DNA of 64,000 nucleotides from the NCBI GenBank assembly GCA_016647705.1, contig CM028336.1:3410001-3474000 (forward strand), given 5' to 3'. The notes beneath the pieces were generated by a model. The model worked only from the letters and a program-made list of their open reading frames with translations. It was not told the DNA's origin and did not search any database. The first letter of the stretch is position 1. Every line of letters starts with the position of its first letter. The DNA is from Eucommia ulmoides. Its lineage: Eukaryota > Streptophyta > Magnoliopsida > Garryales > Eucommiaceae. Shown one piece after another: positions 33,970-48,309 of this stretch. The position numbers and the translations under genes are program-made.

Positions 33970-35490
33970 CTTTGATACCAATTATTGCGAATGAAACAAT
34001 GACATTTCCTAGCCAAGGACAGTCACACAAAAGTAAAATTCACACAAAAGTAAAATGCACACACAAGAGATGTAAGGTGGTTTGACCAACATTTGCCTAC
34101 GTCCGTAGAGAGAAAAAAAAATTCCACTATATACCAATAGGAATTACAGAAGGGGGAGACGAATCTCCACACTCTCAAGTAACCCACTTAATTCTCTCTG
34201 TGTCAAGCTCTCTATTTGTGTTTATTGATTGCCTAAACATATCCCTCTCTCTTTGAAAACTCACCCATGGCCTCTCCTTGGCCATGGTCAAAGGTCCTTG
34301 CCTCTCTCTCAAAGAGTACTAAATCTTCTGTTGGTTCATAAAATCTGAGCGAAGAGTCCAAAACGTGTTTTAGTGTTCACGCGTACACGAATTCACTATT
34401 CACATGTATGTCATTGTTCACTGCCAGTAGAACCTCGTATTATTCATATGTATGACACTATTCACATGTTGAAAATATCAAAACAATACCAACAAATCAC
34501 ACAGATTATTGAATTCAACACAACCGTGAATGATTAATTTTAAATTTAATAAAATAACTTAACATGCTGAATTAAACATGAATTATATTTTTTCATACAA
34601 AAAACGTGATTGAAATATTATTTTAAAACTTTAAAACAGACGATCATCATTGTACAATTTAATATTGTAAAGAACAAAACAAAATTGATTTATTGCATGA
34701 TTAATTACAAGCGTTTTTAGTATAATTAATTATAATAATTTTTTTTTTTTTTGGTAATTGATATTTTGAAAATATTTTCACTACCTTTATTTACGGTAAC
34801 TATTTTTTGTTTAGTGTGAATTCCTTAATCACATGTCAATCTTGAAAATTAATGGTGGACATTTATATTTTATGTGAATTCCACTTAAATAAGTAAATCT
34901 TATGTTGGGCATTGTCTTGAAATTTTCAACGTATGAACAGTGTTGTACGCGTGAACAATGTTGCTGACATTGAACAGTAGCCGACATGTTTCCACCGACG
35001 ATGAACAGTGGAAACTTGTGAATTTCGCGTGAATAGTGACCCCGCGTACGCGTGACCAGTAAACTACGTGAACAGTGAAATGCGTTTTGATTTTTCGAGA
35101 ATAACACATTTTGCTTTTCTCTCAGATTATAAATAAGCGTTAAATTCGTAAGTTTAGATGAAGAACTAAGGCAAGATGTAGCCTTTGAGAGAGAAAGACA
35201 AGGGCCTTGGGCCATGACCAGGAGAGGTCATGGGTGAGTGATATGCTCAGGCATTGAATAAACACATAAAGAGTTTGACAAGGAGATAATTGAGTGGATG
35301 AGTTGACTGTGTGGAGATTCTTCTTCCCTTTTATAATTCCTTTTGATATAGTGGAATTGGCTTCTCTCTAGGGATGTAGACAAATTGTTGGCCGAACCAC
35401 ATTAAATCTCTTGTATGTGAATTTGCATTTGTGTGACTAATCCTTGGGATGGGGAATGTCACTATCTATGTTCCCTAACTTTTTAATCAC
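33970..35490. repeat. Large imperfect inverted repeat, copy 2
   Basis: Equivalent of the copy 1 foldback. The same arms and loop are recognised, with scattered substitutions and an extra GAACAATGTTGCTGACATT in the right arm near 34953. Confidence 0.75.
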
Positions 35491-36632
35491 ATGTCAATCT
35501 CGAAAGTCAGTGGTGAATATTTTTTGTCATTCAAAATGAAAAAAAAAAAAAAAAAATGGAATTATTCTGTTAAAAATGTGAGCCAACTAGATTATTTGAG
35601 TTAATGTAAAATTGTAGGTATCAAACGGTATTTTGTATCTTAACTTGGGTTAACGCGGCAAAAAAAAGTACTCGAAAAAAATTTGCCAAATACAAATAGT
35701 ACCAAAATAAGTTAAAAAGAAAAACATAAATTACTTTCAAATATGATAAAAAAAATAAAGTCCAAAAAACTAAAAATAAAAAATCAGTGTTTTTGGTATG
35801 AAGTGAGGTTCTGAGGCATGAAGGAGCCCAGGTAGTTCATGGAGTGTCTGTTGTTGGAAGGAAGATACATTGTGATTTCAAGAACAGCTCATCGTTTTGT
35901 TGTAAAGCAAAAATAAACACACACAAAAAAAAAAAAATCATAATTAATGAACTTTATCTTTAGTGTCTGAAAGGTGGGGGTTATAATTAAAGAAGTGGAT
36001 ACGTTTGTTAGGGCAATGTATACGTACGGGTATGTGTGTGTGTGTGTGTGTGTGTATATTTATATATATGAAGATCTTCAATGAGTCTCAAATCTCAAGA
36101 TTCCTCCTATCTTCTTCACAAACAGTTAAACAAATACACACACACACATATATATATAATGTATACGTATATAATATGAAGATCTTCAATGGGTCTCAAA
36201 TCTTGGGATTCTTCCTACCTTCTTCACAAACAATTAAAGAGAGTTTGTTTATGGGCACAGTTGCTATATATATATATACAAAGATCTTTGATGCTATATA
36301 CATTTTCAGATTTTCTCCAGCCTGTGCATATATATATGTATGTGTTTATAATACATATTTATGTTCAATATAAATAAGTCTATCAATTTTGGGTTCTGAG
36401 TTTTGACCTAGTAAAAGATGCAATTTATATTCTTTCTTTTTCTTTTTTAATTTTTCCAACTAAAGTTAATGTTAGATATATATATATATCCATTGCTCAA
36501 TAATGAAGCTAAACATAAATACTATTTTTATTTTTAAATACTTTTTCCCTTTACTTTAAAAAAAAAAAATTAAATGTGCCTTATCTATTCATTCAAGACT
36601 TCAAAGTTTTTCTATATTAATTTGTCAATCTA

Positions 36633-37205
36633 ACAGTTAGGTTCATGTTCCACATTGATTATATGAGAGTGTTTAAACCAAGTCAAAAGAGCTATTCCAC
36701 TTAATATCATGTGATTTTGAGATGGAACACTCTAACATGCTATCAGAATCAAGATTATAGAAATACGTCTATCATTTCCTCGTAGTCAAATCATTCGTGC
36801 AAACCGGGAGTGACATTTAAAGACGGATGTTAAATTTTTGTCTCACATTAATTAAATGAGAGTGCTCAAATCTTGTTGTGATTATGAGTTGGTTGAATGT
36901 TAATTAGAGTGCTTCTTTGATGTTTTGATATAATAGTCTCAAATGATAGAGAGCACCTTTGTCTGTTTTGATTGAGTCTCTAAATTGTAATGTTTTGATA
37001 GAGTTGGAGTCTAGGAGCTCTTGTAAGTTTTAGTGGTAACTTTGTTCTGCTGTAGTAAGGGAGTCCCCCTTCTACTTGCTATTAATATATATGATGTATT
37101 ATTTATAAAAAAAAAAAAAAAAAAAAAAGTGCCTAAACCGCTGTATAAGTTAAAGGAATTACTCTACTTTATATTATATGATTTTGAGTTGGATTCTCCT
37201 AATAG
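36633..37205 (+). mobile_element. TRIM with nested retroposon, copy 2
   Basis: Same structure as copy 1: repeat end TCTAACA, primer-site TGCTATCAGAATC, second repeat split by a retroposon with A-run at 37107-37128. The retroposon lacks about 45 bases present in copies 1 and 3 (near 37014). Confidence 0.65.
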
Positions 37206-37305
37206 AAACTAAACGGAAAAAATAACATAAATTTACCAGGATCACAAACCTAGTAATACAAGTGGTAAGTACAAACTTACACATAAAGAGGCAATATAAA
37301 ATGAG

Positions 37306-37548
37306 TTGCTTGTAAATGTACATAATCTCTTCTCTCCCATTTCTTGCTTCATCTGCAAAACTTCACTCCAAGAAGCTTCACAATCTCGTCTTAATGCCGA
37401 CACAGACGTCGTCGTTAATTCTGAAGACAACTTAGTACGCAAAACTCGTCGTTGTAAGATTTTGAGGAATATTAATTCTGAGGACAACTCAGTACATGAA
37501 ACTTGTCACTATAAGATTTTGAGGAATATTTGCCGTCCGAAATGGTAA
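37306..37548 (+). CDS. Uncertain 80-codon open frame, copy 2
   Basis: Same length and internal duplication as at 25151-25393; differences include SEDNSV to SEDNLV in the first repeat and ETRHY to ETCHY in the second. Function unknown. Confidence 0.25.
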   Translation: MLVNVHNLFSPISCFICKTSLQEASQSRLNADTDVVVNSEDNLVRKTRRCKILRNINSEDNSVHETCHYKILRNICRPKW

Positions 37549-37685
37549 AGGCTATCGAAACACACTAGCTATAGCCTTTATGCATTCCTCAAACATAGGA
37601 GATCTTATTTCACTTTTCATGGCCGTTGTAGAGCATGTCATGTTCTTGCAACTAGGGTTTATAACTGACAGACGCTTACAGCATG

Positions 37686-38690
37686 TTATTTTGAATCTAA
37701 TTCTTGGTTAATCACCAGAGTCAGCTTTTCTTGCAGTGTAGACAGATCAACGTGTGTCAAATCATCAACCTGCAACAATAATTATTCTTTAAAATTTAGC
37801 AAAAGCAAGAGAAAAGGCAAATAACAAGAACAATCAAAGATGTAAATCGAAACCTTGTTTAGGTTCGAACTTAAAATTATATGATGGTAAGTAGAGTAAC
37901 TCTTTTGATTTATATAGTGATTTGGACACTCTCATGTAATCGATGCGAGATAGAAATCTAACATCCGTCTTTAAATACAATCTCCAGTTTGTACGAATAA
38001 TTTGACTACGAAGTAAATGTGTAATCGCCGGCTTGCACGAATGATTTGGCTACGAGAGAATGAGAGCCGAAATCCATAATTTTGGCTCTGATACCATGTT
38101 AGAATAATTAAAAGACAGAATATTGATATGTGTAAAAAATACAATATTACAAAGATGTAAAAAGTGAATAGGGTTTCTAGTGGGATTAGAGTTTAACTTA
38201 GTGGATTAAAGCGGATATGCATATATATTAACAATTACCTCGGATTGAATGGTGTGAAACATCCTTTGATTTGATGTGGTGGAAACGCAATTGACAACAT
38301 CAAGTCCTTCATCAACCAAAGTTTGAAGAACTCTTGATAGAACAAACACTCTTTCTGTCAAGACACTGCTTATCAATATCTCAAAACCACCCAAGCATGA
38401 GCTAACACGAACACACATGGGCAAAGAACAGTCTGAGTTTCCTTTAATGGTGGGGCAAAAACCACTTGAATCAGCCAACTTCTTTATCTCATCTCTCTTG
38501 ATTCCCAGCTCTTTGATGTTGTTCTTGAGGTGCTCTATGTAATTCACAGCCCCATGCATGTGATCGGATATCGAACATTTTCCCTGAAACACCATATAAA
38601 TCACATACCAAGTAATTAAACAGTGATCAGAGTGCATATTTGAAAATTTTGGTAAATATTTATTGAAAATACTCTTGATTTTTAAAGCAA

Positions 38691-38730
<40 letters not shown>

Positions 38731-39513
38731 AAAGGATTGTTGAGATTAGGTGAGTTTCATTCATGGGCATATAAGTAAACCAGCAAAACCTTAAAAATCA
38801 AACATGAGACAGAGAGAGAGAGCAATAGTCTCCGAGAAATCAAAGGATTGTCTAGATAAAGTGACTTTCATTCATAGGCGTTTATGCAAACCAGTAAAAC
38901 CTCAAAAATAAGGAGAGAGAGAGAGAGAGTTTCCTAGAAATAGAGAGATTGCAATAGTCTCCGAGAAATCAAAGGATTGTCGAGATAAAGTGACTTTCAT
39001 TCATGGGCGTTTATGTAAACCAGTAAAACCTCAAAAATCAGAGAGAGAGAGAGAGAGTTTCCTAGAAATAGAGAGAGTTTCCTAGAAAACAAAGGAATAT
39101 AAGATCAGATGAGTTTCATTCATGGGCATAACCGTATAAGCCAACAAAATCGAAAAAAAAAAAAAAAAAAAAGTCGAGAGAGAGAAAAATAGGGTTTTCT
39201 TGACCTTGATGTACTCAAGAGGGAGTAGTGACCTAAGAGACGCATAAAGCGTAGCCATCTCCTGCCTCCTTTGCCTCTCAATTTCCCTATGCATAATCCT
39301 CTTCTCCTTGTTATTCTCTTTCAAATCCCCATAATCGTCTCTTCTCCGCCTCCTTTTCCCAGTATTATTAATAATAATACTGCTGTCCAGCACTGATGAA
39401 GCGGGATCACCCACGGCCAGATCTTGTTCCTTGGCCGGTGGTTGGAAAGAAATAGAGGAGGGCATCTGATTGTACACCAGCTCATCATGATCACTTTGAT
39501 TAGAAAAAAACAT
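37686..39513 (-). CDS. bHLH transcription factor (bHLH36/118/120 type), copy 2
   Basis: Exons 39513-39205, 38583-38239 and 37769-37686 with the same phase 0 junctions (first donor AAG/GTCAAG). The product is 245 aa, one residue shorter because LTKERV in the ACT-like region has become LTERV. The basic region [13 protein letters not shown] has the full His5-Glu9-Arg13 set, so it should contact an E-box normally. Two changes stand out where the loop meets helix 2: GKRSIS is GKCSIS (R106C) and YIKHL is YIEHL (K120E). Both remove a positive charge that the other copies keep and could affect dimer or DNA contacts. There is no stop or frameshift, and all splice sites are canonical. Confidence 0.9.
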
Positions 39514-39584
39514 TCTTTTTTTTTTTCCTAGGAAAAAAAAAAAGTGATCTTCAAGGATTGTTGAAACCTAGCTAACTCAGATTT

Positions 39585-39592
39585 CTATATAG
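39585..39592 (-). promoter_or_regulatory. TATA-like box of bHLH copy 2
   Basis: CTATATAG on the minus strand, 72 bases upstream of the ATG. Confidence 0.5.
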
Positions 39593-41912
39593 TTTGTGAA
39601 TGAATTTGATAAAGGAGAAGATTTGTATGTTAGGGTATGAGATCTTTCAATGGCCAAGATTCCTGCCATTTATCTTCATAAATTAACAAGATGATCATAT
39701 CATTAAGAATTTAAAAATGACAAAGGGATAAATTGCACTTTGTACCCTTAAAGTTCACACTTGGTTGTAATTTTCTACCCTCAAGTTTCAATACACCGCC
39801 CGAAAATCTCACAACACACGGAAACACAAATTATTGGATATGTTAGGAGATATCCCTATCAATAATTATCTAGCAAATGGTCATATTATGTATAAAAACT
39901 CAGATAGAAGATATTTTCAAGAATCCAGGGATAACGCCCATATAATCAAGCTCATCTCATGCCCTTGTCAGTACCGAAAGTACAGAAGTGGGAATGTTGT
40001 CACTAGAACGGACCACACAAATAGGGGTGACCTATGCATAGTCATTCTGGGCAAACAGATAAAAAACGACACCTTAACTAAGACAAGTCATCGCAGATTT
40101 CACATCAATGCATAAATAAAACAAGGAAACCTACTAACATGTACACCTATTAGTTAGGTTCCACTAGTTTGACCAGTTTACGTTAGTCCTATCTCTTTCT
40201 TTACAAATGTTGGGGAGGCATAAGCATCGAATCCCGACCAAAATTTCACCAAGAAATGCTATTTTACGATAAAATCTTGAACAAATTTTACCAATTTTTT
40301 TTTTTCTTCTCAATTTATAAAGTTTGAAATGAAATTTGATTAATAATTAAAAGTTTAGAGTGCAAAGTGAAACAAAATGTAAACTTCAAGTTTCAAATTA
40401 TTGTTGTTGTTTAAATAAAATATTAATGATGACAAGTTTGGGAAAATAGATTAAAGAAGGTGAAAGCTACTGAGCTAAGAAGCAAATATTATTATTATTA
40501 TTTTAACTTATTTTATTATTTTTTATTTTTCCATGGCTTCCTCATGCTTATTATTGCTTACACTGTTCCTATACACAAATTTGAACCCGGCCCTTTATAT
40601 TCACACTTGGTTGGTCAACATTCGAAGCACAAATGTCTCTTATCAATAATTGTAGCGTTAATTACAAGATCTTTCCATGAAAAAGTTTTTTATTTTTATT
40701 TTTTTAATTTTTTTTTGAAGTAAGAGGCGGTTAACGAGGTGTCTTGAGGACAAAACTACTGAATACACCTTCTTAAAAAGCATGTTAAATATTAATCCTT
40801 TTTTTAATTGACAATTTTACTCCTCCGTACTTTTGAATATAATACAAGATCGTGTTATATTTAACACGATCTCATGTTAAATATAGCACGAGATCGTGTT
40901 ATATTGCACTTTCGTTCAGAATATAACACGAGATCGTTTAGAATATAACCGCAGCTCCACTCACCGCCGTTCAACTCTACCAAGCCGCCATCGATTGCAC
41001 TGCCACCCTTTCGAACAACATCACAAAAAACCAATCTTCGTCTCTCACCTTCACTCACATATATGCTCCACAACTGCTACAGATCCATATCTGATCTGAG
41101 TGAATACATGGCTCACTCGAACCACTTGAATACATGACCGACCGAGCTGTTGGAGTTGCTCTGAGAAAAGAAAAAAATGCATATTATTATTGTCTGATTA
41201 CTAGATGATGTCCTATCTTATAAGAAGGGTTACTTGGTAATTCTATATGTACATCCTTTTTTCCTGAACGTACAATTCCATTAAAATAATCCAAATTATT
41301 TTGAAATTATTTTTTTACTTTTATTTTTTTTTTATAGAAATTTAGATTTAAATTAATCAAAGGAGAAGGATCACCCTAACTACAAATCTTACAAGTTAGC
41401 AATGTAACCCACAAGACTCAATAGGTCACTTTACAAATACACACCAAATTTTCCACAGCACATGAAGGAATGTATATAAACCAATGTTTTCATATATTAA
41501 CTGTGATTTACAATTATAGCAATTGAAGAAAAGCGTAAGTGACTAAAAGCTACTCTTCAATCTCAATACAATAAGCCAATAGATTGTTAATCGAGTCGCA
41601 TCAGTTGTATGCCACAAGGTCCCTATATATAGACAAGGGGACAAGTGAATGATCGTCTGCTTCTGATTTGTTGGAAGGGCTCCGAAATTGCAAGGTATCC
41701 CAAAATACTTCTAAACACCCCTAACCGAATTTAAAATAACTTTATTTTTTTTAACCATTAATTTTCTTAAACATGCACTACCTCCACCCCCTGCCCTGCC
41801 GTCCCCACCTCGCTTTTCTCTTTCTCCTCCTCCTCCTTCCTTCTTCTATCTCATAGATCCAAAGCGAGGACAGGATGAGGGGACCAGAGGGTTGGAGGAA
41901 CCAGGGGTGGTT

Positions 41913-41943
<31 letters not shown>

Positions 41944-42306
41944 AAATCAACGTCGATGATCTCACCGAAAGTTGTACTCGCCTATGAAAAAGTAAAAGGG
42001 AAGAAAGTGTAAAAAATAAAAAGTTAAAGGAATATATGTATATTAAAAAGTAAAATAGTAATTCAATTAAATATTTTTTATTTCTTTTTTTTCAAAGGTA
42101 GTAGGGTTAGCAAAGTGGAGTGTACGACTTTCTTGTTTAAATCTCTCCAATTGGAGAGAAAAGTAGTATATTTGCTTTTTAAAGAATTTTCTCACTATTT
42201 CTCCTTTTTTTTTTTTCCTCCTCTTTACTTTCCCTTTTTAAAATATCAGAAATAAAGAAAAAAGTTAATAATTTTCTCTTGATTTATTTTGATCAAAACG
42301 GATCTT

Positions 42307-42922
42307 TACAGCATGTTTGATTGGACAGAATTGGAACGAAATGGAATCGTCATTCTGCCATCGATTTTTATTCCGTTGTTTGGTTTTTCAATAGAATCAA
42401 TTTTGTGATTCTATTGGTATGAAAACCATATGAATATGAATGGGATTCCATTCGAAATTGGCTGAAATGAAGTCTAGTTCAATGAAATCAAAACTAAAAT
42501 TACAAAAAAAAAAAAAAAAAAAAAAATATCGTTTATGTAGTCCATTCCAGAAATTAGAGAATAGAAACAGAAAATTGAGAATAAAAAAAGAAATTAAAGA
42601 ATAGAAAATTGAAAATAGAAGCTGAAAATTGATAACAGAAATAGAAATTAGAGAATAGAAACTGAAAATTGAATGAAATAGTAAAATATAATAAAATTAG
42701 AGAATGAATGAAATAGTGAAATATAATAAAATTTTATTATAGGGGCATAATGAGAATTTTATTATATTTCACTATTCTATTACTTTCCTTATTCTATACC
42801 AACCAAACAAGTGAATAAAATAGTGATTTTATTGACAATTTTATTTAATTCGTTTTCCTCATTTTATTACTTCTTCCATTCCAGTTTATTTTCATTATAT
42901 TTTGTCTAACCAAACGAGCCAT
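42307..42922. mobile_element. MITE, copy 2
   Basis: Equivalent of 30611-31312, shorter by loss of part of the internal repeats; contains an A-run at 42505-42527. Confidence 0.6.
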
Positions 42923-43141
42923 AAATATACATGGACTTTATTGGACCAACCCGAAGTACTGAAAAGACATATTACTTTTTTTTTTTTTTTTTTTTTTTGT
43001 GCGCAATAATACTCTTAAAAAAAACACTATTTATTTTCATCAGTTGTCCCCCTCATCTCAAGGTAGTGGGCCGACATCGACAACAATGGTTGCTGGGAAT
43101 GAATTTTATGGGTATATTAATAAAGTTAGTATTTTTTTTAA

Positions 43142-43810
43142 GGGAAAAGGACATTTTAAACCCTCTAGGTATTAGCAAATTTCTAAATGGTCCATCTCCA
43201 TTTGAGCGTTTCATTTAAACTCCCTAGGTATCAGCACATTTTTATTTGGTTATTCTGTTAGAAATTTTGTTAAAACTAACAGAATTTGAGGACAAATGTG
43301 TCATTTCGCATTTTTTTTTCATTTTCTAATATTTTTCTTTTCTTTTTTTGTTTGATTTTTCTCTCTCACACTCAACTCTCCATCTCTTTCCCTCCATCCT
43401 CCCTCCTTCCATCTCCCCGCTACCCCCTGTTACGGGGCTGGAACCATCCTCGAAACAGGGGGTTGTTCCACCCCCTGTAATGGGGGAGATCCACCCCGAA
43501 ACAGGAGGTGGTTCACCCCCATAACAAAGGGTGGCAGTAAGATGTAGGGAGGGAGGGATAGAGGGAGAGAGAAAAGGAGGGAGGGGGACAGAGCGTGAGA
43601 GAGAGAAAACAACAAAAAAAATGAAAAATGAAAAAAAAATGTGAAATGACACATTTGCCCTTCAATTCTGTTAGTTTTGACAGAATTTATAACAGAATGA
43701 CAAAATAAAAACGTGCTGATACTTAGAACATTTAAAATGAAACGCTCAAATGGAGAGGGACCATTTAGAAATATGTCAATACCTAGAGGGTTTAAAATGT
43801 ACTTTTTCCC
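43142..43810. mobile_element. Foldback MULE-type MITE, copy 2
   Basis: Same arms, GC-rich nested palindromic centre and flanking T-runs followed by AA as copy 1. Confidence 0.8.
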
Positions 43811-43865
43811 TTTTTTTAAATAACTAGGAGAGGAGACGTGTACTTGTTGGAGGAAATAATTTAAT

Positions 43866-44378
43866 GGGTTTATACCAAAGACCTCCCATGTAGTTTATCT
43901 TTATACCAGAAACTCCCCTTGTCGTTTGACGAATACCAGTCAACTCCATTAACCAATATTTATGTGTGAAAATACCATTTTACCCCTTGTTTTTTTTATC
44001 ATCTATTATAAAACGAAATAAATTCTAAGTGAAAGTACTGAAATACCCCCCTTGATTTCCACACAAAATATCAAGGGGGTTACCCAAATCAAGTTGATTG
44101 TCCGTAGTTTGGGACATGGAAGTGAGACGAAGAGAAAGCTCGGAGTTCGTTGAGAGAGAGAGAGAGAGAGAGAGGGAGGGTGGCAGCGGCAGCGGCGAAG
44201 GAGGAAGGTCGTTCGATCGTACATTCGTCGAGAGAAAGAGCGAGAGGAAGCTGTGTTCCGAATTCGAAATCCGATCGTGAAATACGAAATTGTTAGAGAA
44301 CTTCAAGGTCGTCGGCGGTTGATTGGTTTCGTCGTCCTCGTCATTGTCGAAGGAGGAAGGTCATCCGATCGTACATTC

Positions 44379-44417
<39 letters not shown>

Positions 44418-44517
44418 TGTTTGGAATTCGAAATCCAATCGTGAAATCCGAAATCGTCAGAGAACTTCAAATTCGATCGTGAAATTCGAAATTGGTTGTT
44501 ATGGCAGGTAAATGTTT
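43866..44517 (+). mobile_element. Truncated left end of a MULE, copy 2
   Basis: As in copy 1, including the internal duplication of about 170 bases and expanded GA runs (44153-44174 and 44380-44414), and cut at the same base. Confidence 0.85.
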
Positions 44518-45639
44518 GATTTTGTGAGCATTTAATAGAGATTTTAAATATGTGAATTGAGAATGAATGAGAATGTAAAAAATATATTTATTGAGCTCTC
44601 ATTCATTCTCAAGTTTGTCTTCCACTTTTAGTATATAATATTGTTTAGTTGAGTATAAATTATTTGATTAGGTTTTACTTGTATTTAAGTCTCATGGTCA
44701 ATGTTCCTTTATATATATTTCTGGTCACATAATTTGAATTAAAGTTTGCATCGTCGGTCATCCTCTGTCGTTGCTCGCTGCCGCCCCGCCGTCGGATTTC
44801 AAGCTTCCAGTTACTGGCTGCTGGAATTATTTTTAGCTAGATGTAACTATTTTTAAGTGTATATATATATTTTTTTTACTATATTCTTACTTACATGTAA
44901 CTATTTTTAGCGTATATTTTCAAGTGTATTTTTAGTTACATTTTAATATATTTTTTAATTTCAATTTTTAGTATGATTTTTAGGTACCTTCAAGTGATTT
45001 TTCAATGACTAGCAACTAAAAATTAGCTAAATATAATTAAAAAAAATATAATTAAAAAATATTACTAAAAAAAATTAGTAAGGTAACTAATAAAACTTGT
45101 GGCAAATAACCTTTCAGCTATCGACGGTGGCCAAAATCCAAAGGCCAGAGTCTGGTGGGCATCGATAGCGGGACAATGATTGGCAACACAACCCTTAATT
45201 TGCATGAACTCTAATATATATGTGACTAAAGCTAAAGCAAATTTTTATTTTTTATTTTTATGTGATTATAAAAAACAAAATCTCAATTTTAGAAGTAGAT
45301 AACACCCAAGCCCAATATACATATCTAATGGGCCCATTGATCCAGGCCTATGAATTTATGTTCAAATTAAAATAGAGCCCAAACTACTTATGCAGGCCCA
45401 AAACAGGCTCTATTAGCTAATTATGAATGGGCCAGATTTTTTTAATTTGCCTCTACTACTGGACTCGTGTCTAAACAATACTCTTGTACGGCACATTAGC
45501 CTTCCGTTGTGAATATTTTGTCAAGCCACAAGATATTCTCTATTGTCGTTTGCTAGTCGACTCCCACTTTAGCTCAGTGAGGGAAAGACTCTGGTGCACG
45601 ACATTGAAAATTGCTTCACTGACTCGACCTTGCTCTGAT

Positions 45640-47140
45640 ACAAATTATTGTGAATGAAACAATGACATTTCCTAGCCAAGGACAGTCACACAAAAGTAAA
45701 ATTCACACACAAGAGACGTAAGGTGGTTTGACCAAAATTTGCCTACGTCCGCAGAGAGAAAATAATTCCACTATATACCAATAGGAATTACAGAAGGGGG
45801 AGACGAATCTCCACACTCTCAAGTAATCCACTTAATTCTCTCTGTGTCAAGCTCTCTATTTGTGTTTATTGATTGCCTAAGCATATCCCTCTCCTTGGCC
45901 ATGGTCAAAGGTCTTTGCCTCTCTCTCAAAGAGTACTACATTTTCCGTTGGTTCATATAATCTGAGTGAATGGCATAAATTTATATTCTGTAAGAGTCCA
46001 AAACGTGTTTTAGTGTTTACGTGTACACGAATTCACTATTCACATTTATGTCACTGTTCACCGCCAGTAGAACCTCGTATTATTCATATGTATGGCACTA
46101 TTCACAAGTTGAAAATATCAAAACAATACCAACAAATCACACAGATTATTGAATTCAACACAACCATAAATGACTAATTTTAAATTTCATAAAATAACTT
46201 AACATGCTGACTTAAACATGAATTATATTTTTTTGTACAAAAACTATGATTGAAATATTATTTTAAAACTTTAAAACAGACGATCATCATTGTACAATTT
46301 AATACTGTAAAGAAAAATATAAAATTGATTTATTGCATGATTAATTATAAGAGTTTTTAGTATAATTAATTATAATAATTTTTTTTTGGTAATAGATATT
46401 TTGAAAATATTTTCACCATCTTTTTTTACGGTAACTGTTTTTTGTTTAATGTGAATTCCTTAATCACATGTCAATCCTGAAAATCAATGGTGGACATTTA
46501 TATTTTATGTGAATTCTACTTAAATAAGTAAATCTTATGTTGGCCATTGTCTTGAAATTTTCAACGTATGAACAGTGTCGTACGTGTGAACAGTAGCCGA
46601 CACATTTCCACCGACGATGAACGGTGGAAACTTGTGAATTCCGCGTGAATAGTGACCCCGCGTGCACGTGACCAATAAACTGCATGAACAGTGAAATGCA
46701 TTTTGACTTTTTGAGAATAACACATTTTGCTCTTCTCTCAAATTATAAATAAGCGTTAAATTCATAAGTTTAGATGAAGAACCAAGGCAAGATGTAGCCT
46801 TTGAGAGAGAAAGGCAAGGGCCTTGGGCCATGACCAAGAGAGGCCATGGGTGCGCCTTCAAGAAGAGAGTGATATGCTTAGGCATTGAATAAACACAGAT
46901 AAAAAGTTTCACAAGGAGATAATTGAGTGGATGGGTTGACTGTGTGGAGATTCTTCTTCTCTTTTGTAATTCCTTTTGATATAGTGGAATTGGTTTTTCT
47001 CTACGGATGTAGACAAATTGTTGGCTGAACCACATTAAATCTCTTGTATGTGAATTTGTATTTGTGTGACTAATCCTTGGGCTGGGGAATGTCGCTATCT
47101 ATGTTCTCTAACTTTTTAATCACATGTCAATCTCGAAAGT
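45640..47140. repeat. Large imperfect inverted repeat, copy 3
   Basis: Equivalent of the copy 1 foldback. The left arm lacks the CACCCATGGCCTCTC word (near 45890). The right arm is complete. Confidence 0.75.
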
Positions 47141-48309
47141 CAGTGGTGAACATTTTTTGTCATTCAAAATGAAAAAAAAAAAAAAAAAAAAAAAATTAAA
47201 AATGGAATTATTTTGTTAAAAAAGTAGTCAACTAGATTATTTGAGTTAATGTAAAATTGTAGGTATCAAACGGTATTTTGTATCTTCACTTGGGTTCACG
47301 CGTTAAAAAAAAGTACTTGAAAAAAATTTGCCAAATACAAATAGTACCAAAATAAGTTGAAAAGACGTTGATAAGAACTAAAACATAAATTACTTTCAAA
47401 TATGATAAAAAAATAATAAAGTCCAAAAAAACATAAAAAGAAAATAAAAAAATCAGTGTTTTTGGTATGAAGTGAGGTTCTGAGGCATAAAGGAGCCCAG
47501 GTAGTTCATGGAGTGTCTGTTGTTGGAAGGAAGATACATTGTGATTTCAAGAACAGCTCATCGTTTTGTTGTAAAGCAAAAATAAACACACACAAAAAAA
47601 AATCATAATTAATGAACTTTATCTTTAGTGTCTGAAAGGTGGGGGTTATAATTAAAGAAGTGGATACGTTTGTTAGGGCAATGTATACGTACGGGTATGT
47701 ATGTATGTATGTATATATATATATATATATGAAGATCTTCAATGGGTCTCAAATCCCAAGATTCCTCCTATCTTCTTCACAAAGAGTTAAACAAATATAC
47801 ACACACACACATATATAATGTATATGTATATAATATGAAGATCTTCGATGGGTCTCAAATCTTGGGATTCCTCCTACCTTCTTCACAAACAATTAAACAA
47901 AGGGGTAATACTAAGTAAAGAGAGTTTGTTTATGGGCACAGTTGCTATATATATATACAAAGATCTTTGATGCTATATACATTTTCAGATTTTCTCCAGC
48001 CTGTGCATATATATATGTATGTGTTTATAATACATATTTATGTTCAATATAAATAAGTCTATCAATTTTGGATTCTGAGTTTTGACCTAGTAAAAGATGC
48101 AATTTATATTCTCTTTTTCTTTTTTAATTTTTCCAACTAAATTTAATGCTATATATATATATATATTGTTCAATAATGGAGCTAAACATAAATACTATTT
48201 TTATTTTTAAAAACTTTTTCCCTTTACTTTAAAAAAAATATTAAATTTGCCTTATCTATTTATTCAAGACTTCAAAGTTTTTCTATATTAATTTGTCAAT
48301 CTAACAGTT

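Larger units (their letters stand above)
32856..44517. repeat. Tandem unit copy 2 (11.66 kb)
   Basis: Begins at the GATTTT of the copy1/copy2 junction, directly after the MULE fragment of copy 1. Compared with the others it lacks about 240 bases around 41128 (present as 28840-29060 in copy 1 and 52570-52805 in copy 3) and about 25 bases near 36236. The TA microsatellite is replaced by a TG tract (36033-36055). Confidence 0.95.
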
